Origin: an uncultured Pelagibacteraceae bacterium
GTDB taxonomy: Bacteria > Pseudomonadota > Alphaproteobacteria > Pelagibacterales > Pelagibacteraceae
Assembly: GCA_902520695.1 (NCBI GenBank)
Contig: CABYOT010000001.1
Coordinates: 62,001 to 126,000 of the forward strand
Length of the DNA: 64,000 nt
Direction: 5' to 3'
Part shown: piece after piece, positions 33,708 to 42,003 of the stretch
Layout: each line of letters begins with the position of its first letter
Position numbering within the stretch: the first letter of the stretch is position 1
The notes under the pieces: generated by a model
What the model saw: only the letters and a program-made list of their open reading frames with translations
Databases searched by the model: none
What the model was told of the DNA's origin: nothing
Program-made: the position numbers and the translations under genes

Positions 33708-34650
33708 ATCCCATAGATCTTTTATATGTGGAATAAAAGGTAAATATCTTACCCAAAAGGAAATAAGTTTTTTAAAAAAATATAAACCATGGGGAATTAT
33801 TTTATTTTCTAGAAATATAAATTCTATAAATCAAACTCAAGAATTAACAAATTCCATTAAAAAAATTTTTAAAAATAAAAATTATCCTATTATGATAGAT
33901 GAGGAGGGTGGTAGAGTTAGTAGATTAAGAAAATTTATTGATAATTCTATTTTTTCAGCAGACTATTTTGGTAAATTATTTAATAAAGATAAAAAAAAAT
34001 TTAATATATATTATAATGTCTATGTTAAACAAATTTCATACTTATTAAAATTATTAGGTATAAATATTAATACTGTTCCTGTTCTGGACCTTAAAAGAAA
34101 AAATTATCATAAGATTGTTGATGACAGATCATTTTCAAGTAATAAAAAAATAGTATCAACAATGGGAGATATTTGTATCAATCATTTTCATAAAAACGGT
34201 GTTGCAACAGTGATGAAACACATACCAGGGCATGGTTTAGCTAAAGTCGACAGTCATAAAAATCTTCCCAAAATAACTAAAAATGAGGATTATTTAGTAA
34301 AAAATGATTTCTATACTTTTAGAAACAAGAAAACATTGATCGCAATGACAGGCCATTTACTATTTCATAAAATTGATCCACAAAATAATGTTACTCATTC
34401 AAAAAAAATTATTAATTTAATAAGAAATAAAATAAAATTTAAAAATCTAATTTTAACGGACGATCTTTCAATGAAAGCATTAAAAGATAAACTTGATGTT
34501 AGAGTAAAAAAATCTTTTTTAGCCGGATGTAATTTAGCCTTACATTGCAATGGAAATTTAAGTGAAATGGTTACGGTTGCACAAAATTCACCAAAATTAG
34601 ACAAATTTGTAACTAAAAAAACATCACAATTAATAAAAATTATAGGTTAG
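33697..34650 (+). CDS. nagZ: beta-N-acetylhexosaminidase (peptidoglycan recycling)
   Basis: The 317-aa glycoside hydrolase of family 3 removes GlcNAc from anhydro-muropeptides in the cytoplasm. Family marks are MIDEEGGRVSRLR (about 66-78), VPVLDL, KHIPGHGLAKVDSHKNLP, holding the catalytic Asp-His loop, and the nucleophile Asp in LTDDLSMKAL. The length is slightly under the usual 330-340. It lies in an argS-nagZ-scpA-scpB run typical of the group. Confidence 0.9.
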   Translation: MTNKSHRSFICGIKGKYLTQKEISFLKKYKPWGIILFSRNINSINQTQELTNSIKKIFKNKNYPIMIDEEGGRVSRLRKFIDNSIFSADYFGKLFNKDKKKFNIYYNVYVKQISYLLKLLGININTVPVLDLKRKNYHKIVDDRSFSSNKKIVSTMGDICINHFHKNGVATVMKHIPGHGLAKVDSHKNLPKITKNEDYLVKNDFYTFRNKKTLIAMTGHLLFHKIDPQNNVTHSKKIINLIRNKIKFKNLILTDDLSMKALKDKLDVRVKKSFLAGCNLALHCNGNLSEMVTVAQNSPKLDKFVTKKTSQLIKIIG

Positions 34651-34661
34651 AGTAATTTAAA

Positions 34662-35408
34662 ATGTCCGATGATTCTTTAGACTTTAATGTAAATTTAAAT
34701 AATTTCAGTGGTTCCCTTGAAATATTGCTCGATCTTGCAAAATCGCAAAAAGTTGATTTAGAAGAAATTTCTATTACAAAACTTGCTGATCAATTTCATC
34801 AATATCTAACAGAAAAAGAAAATATAAATTTAGAAATAGCTTCTGAATATTTGTTAATGGCAACTTGGCTTACTTATTTGAAATCAAAATTATTACTTCC
34901 TGAAACCGATGAGGAGGAGTTCAAAGCTTTTGAAGTTGCTGAGAAACTTAAATTACAATTAAAAAAATTAGAATTAATTAGATTATTATCGTCTCAAATG
35001 TTAGATAGAAAAAGATTAGGTAGAGATGTTTTTATGCGTGGCTCTAAAAGTGGTGTAAAGTCTATATACGACAAAAAAGTTTCTTTAACATTATTTGAAT
35101 TATTAAAGGCATACTCAGGGATAGTCATGACTAAAGATTTTCATACTATGAACATACCTAAACTTCCTGTTTTTACTACTGAAGATGCTATTAAAAGAAT
35201 AAAAGAGTTCTTTGGCACGCTCAATGATTGGAAAAATTTGTCTGAGTTGGTTCCTTCTGGATTTAACAAGTCTCCTAATTTAAAAAGAACAGGTAGAGCA
35301 GGAATTTTTGCTGGCTCTTTAGAATTGGTAAAAGAAGGAAATATATCTTTAAAACAAAAAGAATTATTCGATGATATCTATGTTAAGGAGATTAATGAAC
35401 AAAATTAA
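34662..35408 (+). CDS. scpA: chromosome segregation and condensation protein ScpA
   Basis: The 248-aa kleisin links SMC heads. It shows FSGSLEILLDLAKSQKVDLEEI (N-terminal SMC-neck-binding part; read as FSGSLEILLDLA plus KVDLEEI), YLLMATWLTYLKSKLLLP, and a C-terminal winged-helix region with SLFELLK-like sequence (SLTLFELLKAYS). ScpB is encoded immediately downstream with a 14-nt overlap, consistent with stoichiometric synthesis. Confidence 0.9.
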   Translation: MSDDSLDFNVNLNNFSGSLEILLDLAKSQKVDLEEISITKLADQFHQYLTEKENINLEIASEYLLMATWLTYLKSKLLLPETDEEEFKAFEVAEKLKLQLKKLELIRLLSSQMLDRKRLGRDVFMRGSKSGVKSIYDKKVSLTLFELLKAYSGIVMTKDFHTMNIPKLPVFTTEDAIKRIKEFFGTLNDWKNLSELVPSGFNKSPNLKRTGRAGIFAGSLELVKEGNISLKQKELFDDIYVKEINEQN

Positions 35409-36084
35409 AAAAAATAATATTGTAAGTTTTCCAACTAAACTCACCGATGTAGAAAGAGAGATTGAGGCTATTGTATTCGCTGCTGCTGAACCTCTTTCAG
35501 TTGAAACAATAGAGTCAAAATTATCTAAACAAACAAATATTCAGCAATCACTGGAAAAGTTAAGAGATTTTTACTCAAATAGAGGTATTAATTTGATTTG
35601 CATATCTAATAAATGGTCATTTAGAACTGCAGTTAATTTATCCTCTTTAATGTCAGAACAAAAAACTGTTGAAAAAAAATTATCTAGAGCTGCAATCGAA
35701 ACTCTTGCTATTATTGTCTATCATCAACCTGTTACAAGGTCTGAAATTGAGGAGATAAGAGGTGTAGCTTTTGGAACTAATACCTTGGAAATTCTAATGG
35801 AGTTAAATTGGGTTAAACATGAAGGTAGAAAAAATGTTCCAGGCAAACCAATACAATATGGAACTACAGATGAATTTTTAAGTCATTTTAATCTGCAAAA
35901 ATTGTCTGATTTACCAACCGTGAATGAATTAGATTCAGCAGGATTAATTGATACATCAAGTGTAGATGCATCAATATTTGGAACAGGTAAATTTTTTAAA
36001 GAAAAACAAGTCGATAAAAAGGAAAATATTTATTCTGATATTGATGAAATGTTAAGCAGTACCCTCAAATCTGACGAAACCTAA
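35395..36084 (+). CDS. scpB: chromosome segregation and condensation protein ScpB
   Basis: A 229-aa tandem winged-helix protein: EREIEAIVFAAAEPLS, WSFRTAVNLSSLM, LSRAAIETLAIIVYHQPVTRSEIEEIRG (LSRAAIETLAIIVYHQP is diagnostic) and YGTTDEFLSHF. I choose the ATG at 35395 because an AAGGAG Shine-Dalgarno lies at 35385-35390; a start at 35371 would add 8 residues inside scpA. It completes the SMC-ScpAB condensin. The smc gene is not in the window. Confidence 0.9.
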   Translation: MNKIKKNNIVSFPTKLTDVEREIEAIVFAAAEPLSVETIESKLSKQTNIQQSLEKLRDFYSNRGINLICISNKWSFRTAVNLSSLMSEQKTVEKKLSRAAIETLAIIVYHQPVTRSEIEEIRGVAFGTNTLEILMELNWVKHEGRKNVPGKPIQYGTTDEFLSHFNLQKLSDLPTVNELDSAGLIDTSSVDASIFGTGKFFKEKQVDKKENIYSDIDEMLSSTLKSDET

Positions 36085-36127
36085 AAAATCACTTTTAATA
36101 AATCAATAATAAGGTTATAAATAATTT

Positions 36128-36325
36128 ATGAGTATAGGATTTTGGCAAATAGCAATTGTAGTAATTTTAGTAGTGTTACTTTTTGGTAGAGGAAAAATCT
36201 CTAGCCTGATGGGTGATGTTGCTAAAGGTATCAAAAGTTTTAAAAAAGGTATGGCTACAGATGTTAATGATGACGACCAAACTAAAAATATTTCAGAAAA
36301 TCAAGACTCTAATAAAAAAGAATAA
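36128..36325 (+). CDS. tatA: twin-arginine translocase subunit TatA
   Basis: The 65-aa protein has an N-terminal membrane helix (about 3-20), the [24 protein letters not shown] amphipathic helix (FGRGK hinge, then SFKKGM) and an acidic tail, the TatA layout. TatA multimers open the pathway for folded proteins with RR signal peptides. It is 3 nt before tatB. A likely client, the M48 lipoprotein with an RR signal, is in this window at 50304-51125. Confidence 0.92.
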   Translation: MSIGFWQIAIVVILVVLLFGRGKISSLMGDVAKGIKSFKKGMATDVNDDDQTKNISENQDSNKKE

Positions 36326-36328
36326 CAA

Positions 36329-36562
36329 ATGCCGTCAATTGGCTGGCTAGAAATACTAATCATAGTCTCAATAGCAATTATTGTCGTAGGTCCTAAAGAT
36401 TTTCCTTACATGTTAAAAAAAATTGGTTCATGGATTGGTTCAGCTAAAAGATATGTTCGTGATGTCCAAGGACAAGTCAGTGATTTAACAAATGAAACTT
36501 TAAATACTGATATAGACAATAAACCTAAATCAGAAAATAAAGAGAAAAAAAAAGATGAGTAA
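36329..36562 (+). CDS. tatB: twin-arginine translocase subunit TatB
   Basis: The 77-aa protein begins MPSIGWLEILIIVSIAIIVVGPKDFP, a membrane helix ending in the GPKD/LP hinge characteristic of TatB, followed by an amphipathic helix (KKIGSWIGSAKRYVRDVQ) and a charged tail. It is shorter than E. coli TatB (171 aa), as in other streamlined genomes. TatB with TatC binds the RR signal. It overlaps tatC by 8 nt. Confidence 0.9.
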   Translation: MPSIGWLEILIIVSIAIIVVGPKDFPYMLKKIGSWIGSAKRYVRDVQGQVSDLTNETLNTDIDNKPKSENKEKKKDE

Positions 36563-37325
36563 GGATAAAGAGGGAAGTTTCATAAGTCATTTAACCGAAT
36601 TAAGAAAAAGATTAATAAACTCGTTTATATTTTTGGCAATTTTATTTGTAATTTGTTATTATTTTTCTGAATACATTTATGGATTTTTAGTTGAACCATA
36701 TGCGAATGCAGTAAAGGATGACGACACAAATAGAAGATTAATATTTACTGCTCTTCAAGAAACATTTCTAACATACTTAAAGGTTTCTTTTTTTGCTGCT
36801 TTTTTTATTACAAGCCCATTTATACTAATCCAAATTTGGAAATTTATAGCACCTGGTCTCTATAATCATGAAAAGAAAGCGATAATGCCTTACTTAGTGG
36901 TAACTCCAATTCTATTTTTACTTGGCGGAATGCTGGTTTATTATCTGATAATGCCTTTAGCTATAAAGTTTTTTTTATCCTTCGAGAGCTTAGGTGCAGC
37001 AACCAATCTACCAATCCAGTTAGAAGCTAAAGTAAACGAATATTTATCATTAGTAATGAAGCTGATTTTTGCATTTGGATTAAGTTTTCAATTACCAGTA
37101 GTATTAAGTTTATTAGCTAGAATTGGGGTAGTGAATTCAACATTTTTAAAAGAGAGAAGAAAATATGTTGTTGTAATAATATTCGCAGCAGCAGCTATAT
37201 TAACTCCACCTGATCCAATCACTCAAATTGGTTTGGGTATACCATTATTAATTTTATATGAATTATCAATAATATCAGTAGGAATAATTGAAAAGAAAGC
37301 AGCAGAAAAAAATGCACAATATTAA
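36555..37325 (+). CDS. tatC: twin-arginine translocase subunit TatC
   Basis: The 256-aa protein has six membrane helices and the family marks FISHLTELRKRLI at the N-terminus, where the RR signal docks, and FGLSFQLPVV plus LTPPDPITQIGLGIPLLILYE in the C-terminal half (LTPPDPITQ is diagnostic). It forms the receptor core of the Tat system. It overlaps the corrected serS start by 14 nt. Confidence 0.95.
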   Translation: MSKDKEGSFISHLTELRKRLINSFIFLAILFVICYYFSEYIYGFLVEPYANAVKDDDTNRRLIFTALQETFLTYLKVSFFAAFFITSPFILIQIWKFIAPGLYNHEKKAIMPYLVVTPILFLLGGMLVYYLIMPLAIKFFLSFESLGAATNLPIQLEAKVNEYLSLVMKLIFAFGLSFQLPVVLSLLARIGVVNSTFLKERRKYVVVIIFAAAAILTPPDPITQIGLGIPLLILYELSIISVGIIEKKAAEKNAQY

Positions 37326-38571
37326 AGATATCAGAAATGACTTCGAAAACTTTAAGGAAAGACTTAAAAATCGAAACATTGATATAAGTCTTGATAACAT
37401 ATTAAGTTTAGATGGGGAAAATAGAAAACTTATTCATGAAAAAGAAAAATTTGAAATGGAAAAAAAGTCTATTTCAAAATCGAAAGACCAAAGTTTATTC
37501 GAAAAATCAAAAGAACTTTCTTTAAAAATTGAAGAAATTAATAAAAATCAAATAAAATTACAGAGCCAGATTACTGATATTTTATCTTCTATACCGAATA
37601 TACCATTGAGCGATGTTCCAATAGGACAAGATGAAAATTCTAATAAAGAAATTGATAAAAAGGGTGAAATAAAAGATTTTAATTTTAAACCCAAATCCCA
37701 TTATGAATTAGGAGATAAATTAAATATGCTTGATTTTGACCTAGCAACAAAAACAACTGGTTCTAGATTTGTATTTGTTAAAAAGGAATTAGCGCAATTA
37801 GAAAGAGCAATATCAAATTTTATGATTGATACACATACTCAAAAAAATGGTTATACAGAAATATCGCCTCCATTAATCGCAACTGCTGAAACAATGTTTG
37901 GCACTGGACAATTGCCAAAATTTGAAAATGATCAATTTGAAATTAAACTTGATGAAGGTGAAGAAAGAAAGTTTCTAATACCAACCGCTGAAGTAATTTT
38001 GACAAATATTGTAAAAAATCAAATTTTAGAGAAGAACGAATTACCAATTAGAGTAGTTGCATCAACACCATGTTTTAGAAAAGAGGCGGGTAGTTACGGT
38101 AAAGATACTAAAGGTATGATCAGACAGCACCAATTTTATAAAGTCGAACTAGTAAGTATTGTAGAAAACGATAAATGTTCAGAGGAGTTAGAGAGGATGT
38201 CTAACTCTGCTACAATGATATTGGATGAATTAAAACTTCCTTATAGAAAAATTGTTTTATGTACTGGTGATATGGGTTTTAGTGCAGAAAAAACCTATGA
38301 CATTGAGGTTTGGCTTCCATCCGAAAATAAGTATAGAGAGATTTCAAGCTGTTCATCTTGTGGTTCATTCCAAGCAAGGAGAATGAAAGCTAGATATAAA
38401 GGACAAAACAATTCAAAAGAATTTGTTGGCACACTTAATGGTAGTGGATTAGCGGTTGGTAGAACTATGATTGCTATTATGGAAAATTATCAAACTGAAG
38501 ATGGATCTATTTTGATACCTGATGTTCTTAAGCCATATATGCCAAATATAGATAAAATTTCTATCAATTAA
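37312..38571 (+). CDS. serS: seryl-tRNA synthetase
   Basis: The 419-aa class II synthetase has an N-terminal coiled-coil arm (about 25-105) that holds the long variable arm of tRNA-Ser, then motif 2 region TPCFRKEAGSYGKDTKGMIRQHQF (FRKEAGSYGKDT) and motif 3 NGSGLAVGRTMIAIMEN. I start it at the ATG at 37312 (MHNIKDIRND), which matches family N-termini; an upstream frame extension to 37288 adds 8 basic residues within tatC. Confidence 0.95.
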   Translation: MHNIKDIRNDFENFKERLKNRNIDISLDNILSLDGENRKLIHEKEKFEMEKKSISKSKDQSLFEKSKELSLKIEEINKNQIKLQSQITDILSSIPNIPLSDVPIGQDENSNKEIDKKGEIKDFNFKPKSHYELGDKLNMLDFDLATKTTGSRFVFVKKELAQLERAISNFMIDTHTQKNGYTEISPPLIATAETMFGTGQLPKFENDQFEIKLDEGEERKFLIPTAEVILTNIVKNQILEKNELPIRVVASTPCFRKEAGSYGKDTKGMIRQHQFYKVELVSIVENDKCSEELERMSNSATMILDELKLPYRKIVLCTGDMGFSAEKTYDIEVWLPSENKYREISSCSSCGSFQARRMKARYKGQNNSKEFVGTLNGSGLAVGRTMIAIMENYQTEDGSILIPDVLKPYMPNIDKISIN

Positions 38572-38626
38572 GAGTTGAGTTTGAATAATAGATAGGATAA
38601 ATAGCCTTAACTTAATAGGATACATT

Positions 38627-38911
38627 ATGGATGCTGGAATTGGACAATTTATACCATTAGTTTTAATTTTTGTTATTTTCTATTTTTTTCTAATTAGACC
38701 TCAACAGAAAAAAGTAAAAGATCATAAAGCCATGGTAGAAGCACTTAAAAGAGGAGACAAAGTCATAACCTCAGGAGGAATAGTTGGTACCGTTGAAAGA
38801 ATAATTGATAACGAAAAAGTTGAGGTAAAAATTTCTGATAATGTGAATGTCGAAATTGTCAGAGCAACTGGAATTCAAGGTTTAGTAAGCTCCACAGAAC
38901 CAAAAAAATAA
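38627..38911 (+). CDS. yajC: preprotein translocase accessory subunit YajC
   Basis: The 94-aa protein has one N-terminal membrane helix (about 6-24, PLVLIFVIFYFFLI) ending in the diagnostic RPQQKKVKDHK, then a small cytoplasmic domain with GDKVITSGGIVGTV. It associates with SecDF at the Sec translocon. secD follows 11 nt later. Confidence 0.93.
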   Translation: MDAGIGQFIPLVLIFVIFYFFLIRPQQKKVKDHKAMVEALKRGDKVITSGGIVGTVERIIDNEKVEVKISDNVNVEIVRATGIQGLVSSTEPKK

Positions 38912-38922
38912 CATTATAAAAA

Positions 38923-40476
38923 GTGTTATACTTTTCAAAATTACGAATAATTTCAGTAATTGTTTTTACAATTATTTTTTCCTATTTCGCTTTTTCAAAT
39001 TTTGTTAAATTTGATGACAAATTTTTTTCAAAAAATATAAATTTAGGTTTAGACTTACAAGGTGGATCTTACTTACTTCTTGAGATAGATAATCGACCAG
39101 TAATTACTCAAAAACTACAGGCAAAAATAATTGAATTAAAGAGATATTTTAAGGAAAAGCAAATAACTCTTAAAAATTTTTCACTCAAAGGTGATACAAT
39201 TTTATTTGAAACAACAGATAATGAAATTGAAAGTGTCAAAAATATTTTAAATGATAAAGAAAGTGATGTTAATACTTATTATCCAACATACAAATCTCAT
39301 GAATTCGATGTTTTAGAGGATGGAAATCTTTTCTCATTAAATTATTCTAGATATGGTTTAGTCTTATTAAAAAATTCTTCATTAGATCAGGCAATTGAAA
39401 TTGTAAGAAGAAGAGTTGATGAAGTTGGAACAAATGAACCTAATATTCTCAAAAGAGGAAATGATAGAATTTTAGTTGAATTACCTGGTTTAGATGATCC
39501 AAATAGAATTAAATCTTTACTTGGAAAAACTGCAAACCTCACATTCCAATTTATTTCACAAAATAATGAAGAGTCGTTTGGAACAGAAAAACTATCTTTT
39601 GAAGATGGTTCCAGAGACGCAATTGTAAGTAAAAGAATAGTTTTAAGTGGTGATAATCTAGTTGACGCAAAGCCAACTATGAATTCTCAAACAAATGAAA
39701 CAGTAGTTTCGTTTAGTTTAGATAGAGTAGGTGCCAAAAAATTTGGTAAAGCAACGAGCACTGGTGTTGGCAAACAATTGGCAATAGTTTTAGATGGTAA
39801 AATAATTAGTGCTCCATCAGTCAGAGAACCTATAATTGGTGGTTCTGGACAAATTTCAGGTGACTTTACCTTTCAATCTGCAACAGATCTTGCATTGCTG
39901 CTTAGATCTGGAGCTCTGCCTGCACCTTTAAATATAATTGAAGAAAGAACAGTTGGACCAGATTTAGGTCAAGACTCAATAGACGCTGGTATTTTATCTT
40001 TATTTATAGGTTTCTTGTTAGTTATTTTATTTATGATTTATAAATACAGAGCATTTGGATTAATTGCTAATTTAGCTCTTGTTTCAAATCTCTTTTTGCT
40101 AATTGGTATTCTAACTTTGTTTGAAGCAACATTAACCTTGCCTGGAATTGCAGGTATTATTTTAACAGTTGGTATGGCTGTTGATGCAAATGTATTGATT
40201 TTCGAACGTATCAAAGAAGAGACTAAAAATGAAAAAAATCCAATAATAGCTTTTGATGCTGGATATACAAAATCAAGAACAACTATTTTAGATGCAAACA
40301 TTACAACTCTAATTGCAGCATTCATCTTGTTTTTTATGGGATCAGGACCTGTAAAAGGTTTTTCAGTAACTTTAGGTGTTGGAATTTTGACCACTTTGTT
40401 TTCAGTTTATTTCATAGCAAGATTGTTAACTTCTTTGTATGTAGTCAAAAATAAAGATAAGGAGCAGTTACTTTAA
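38923..40476 (+). CDS. secD: protein-export membrane protein SecD
   Basis: The 517-aa RND-type protein uses proton flow to pull proteins out of the Sec channel. It has a first membrane helix (about 7-26), LGLDLQGGSYLLLEID, the periplasmic P1 region with IVRRRVDEVGTNEPNI and VELPGLDDP, SAPSVREPIIGGSGQISG, and five C-terminal helices with VGMAVDANVLIFERIKEE, which holds the key Asp. The start is GTG at 38923. It is directly joined to secF. Confidence 0.95.
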   Translation: MLYFSKLRIISVIVFTIIFSYFAFSNFVKFDDKFFSKNINLGLDLQGGSYLLLEIDNRPVITQKLQAKIIELKRYFKEKQITLKNFSLKGDTILFETTDNEIESVKNILNDKESDVNTYYPTYKSHEFDVLEDGNLFSLNYSRYGLVLLKNSSLDQAIEIVRRRVDEVGTNEPNILKRGNDRILVELPGLDDPNRIKSLLGKTANLTFQFISQNNEESFGTEKLSFEDGSRDAIVSKRIVLSGDNLVDAKPTMNSQTNETVVSFSLDRVGAKKFGKATSTGVGKQLAIVLDGKIISAPSVREPIIGGSGQISGDFTFQSATDLALLLRSGALPAPLNIIEERTVGPDLGQDSIDAGILSLFIGFLLVILFMIYKYRAFGLIANLALVSNLFLLIGILTLFEATLTLPGIAGIILTVGMAVDANVLIFERIKEETKNEKNPIIAFDAGYTKSRTTILDANITTLIAAFILFFMGSGPVKGFSVTLGVGILTTLFSVYFIARLLTSLYVVKNKDKEQLL

Positions 40477-41370
40477 ATGAGTAATATTTCATTTAATAAG
40501 TTCTATAGAAAATTTAATATATTATCACTTATCCTAATAGTGATTTCGTTAGTATTTTTAATTTTTAAAGGTTTGAATTATGGTGTTGATTTCAAGGGTG
40601 GTACTTTAATTGAATTAAGAGCTACAGATAAAACGAATAATATTAGTCTTATTAGAGATAGCTTTAATCAAATGAATTTAGGTGATGTATCTGTCAAAAA
40701 ATTTGGCAATGAAACAGACTTTATTGTTAAGTTTGAAAAGCAAAATTCAAATGATCCTGAATTTATTAAAAATATTCAAAATAAATTATCAAGCTCTATT
40801 GGCGATGTCGACTTTAGAAGAGTAGAAAATGTTGGTCCTAAAGTTAGCTCAGAACTCTTAAAATCAGGAATTATTGCTATAAGTTTATCGCTTGCGGCGA
40901 TGTTACTGTATATTTGGATAAGATTTGAATGGCAGTTTAGCTTAGGAGCTATTTTAGCTATATTTCACGATGTTATAATAACATTAGGTATATTTTCTAT
41001 TTTTTCACTTGAGATAAACCTTTCTATTGTAGCAGCTGTTTTAACTATTGTTGGTTATTCAATGAACGATACCGTTGTTATATTCGATAGGGTTAGAGAA
41101 AACTTAAGAAAGTATTCTGATATTAAAATTTTTGACCTAACTAATATTTCAATTAATGAAACTTTATCTAGAACAATAATTACATCTGTAACTACATTGT
41201 TAGCTCTTTTTTCAATATACTTATTTGGCGGTGAAATACTAAAAGGCTTTTCTTTAGCAATGATATTAGGAGTTATTTTTGGAACTTACTCTTCAATATA
41301 TATTGCAAATCCTATTTTAGTTGCACTGAATGTCAGCCAAAGAACAATAATTAAAGAGGAAAAAGATTAA
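40477..41370 (+). CDS. secF: protein-export membrane protein SecF
   Basis: The 297-aa partner of SecD starts immediately after the secD stop. It has six helices, GVDFKGGTLIEL near residue 38, the periplasmic VGPKVSSELLKSG and the conserved GYSMNDTVVIFDRVREN (proton-relay region). The 3' end overlaps the convergent membrane-protein gene by 4 nt. Confidence 0.95.
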   Translation: MSNISFNKFYRKFNILSLILIVISLVFLIFKGLNYGVDFKGGTLIELRATDKTNNISLIRDSFNQMNLGDVSVKKFGNETDFIVKFEKQNSNDPEFIKNIQNKLSSSIGDVDFRRVENVGPKVSSELLKSGIIAISLSLAAMLLYIWIRFEWQFSLGAILAIFHDVIITLGIFSIFSLEINLSIVAAVLTIVGYSMNDTVVIFDRVRENLRKYSDIKIFDLTNISINETLSRTIITSVTTLLALFSIYLFGGEILKGFSLAMILGVIFGTYSSIYIANPILVALNVSQRTIIKEEKD

Positions 41371-41969
41371 TATAGATTTTGAGCAATTACCATTGTCAGA
41401 AGCATTGGCAAAGACAGAAGTGTATTTGTTCTAGAAAATAGCATCGCAGTTTTTGCAGATTTAGCTTTAACATCAGCTTCAACCTCAATAATACCTAAAG
41501 CTTTTTTCTGATTTGGCCATATTACAAACCAAACATTAAATGCCATTATAATTCCTAACCACATACCAATTCCTATAGCTGTTGCTTTACCACCACCTGA
41601 TCCAATTCCTAATGTCATAGCTTGATGAACATAACCGTTCAAATAAGCCAAGATAAGTCCTGATATTACTGTAACTAAAGCTGCCCATCTAAACCAAAAA
41701 AGAGCTGCGGGAGCTATAACTTTTCCAATAGCTGGTTTTTGTTCGTCGGGTATTTTAGCCATGTTTGGTATTTGAACAAAATTAAAATACCAAAGTAAAC
41801 CGATCCACATTATTGCAACAATGACATGTATGTATCTAAATAACCAACTCCAAAAAACTAGGTCGATATCAAAACCACCATTTCCAAAATATAAACCTAA
41901 AAATAACAAGATTGATAATGCTAAAGAGATATGAACTGTTTTAGATAATGATTGAAGAATCGAAGTCAT
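41367..41969 (-). CDS. urate-oxidase-N-domain (PuuD-like) integral membrane protein
   Basis: The 200-aa protein has about five to six hydrophobic helices and resembles the membrane domain of PuuD-type proteins (Urate_ox_N): RYIHVIVAIMWIGLLWYFNFVQIP, APAALFWFRWAALVTV, MAFNVWFVIWPNQKKALG and FSRTNTLLSLPMLLTMV. It lacks the C-terminal cytochrome c domain of true PuuD. The conserved His may bind haem. With no purine genes nearby, a urate role should not be assumed; a respiratory-membrane role is equally possible. Confidence 0.7.
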   Translation of the reverse strand: MTSILQSLSKTVHISLALSILLFLGLYFGNGGFDIDLVFWSWLFRYIHVIVAIMWIGLLWYFNFVQIPNMAKIPDEQKPAIGKVIAPAALFWFRWAALVTVISGLILAYLNGYVHQAMTLGIGSGGGKATAIGIGMWLGIIMAFNVWFVIWPNQKKALGIIEVEADVKAKSAKTAMLFSRTNTLLSLPMLLTMVIAQNLY

Positions 41970-42003
41970 AATAATTATAATTTATAACATTTTTAATTAA
42001 AAT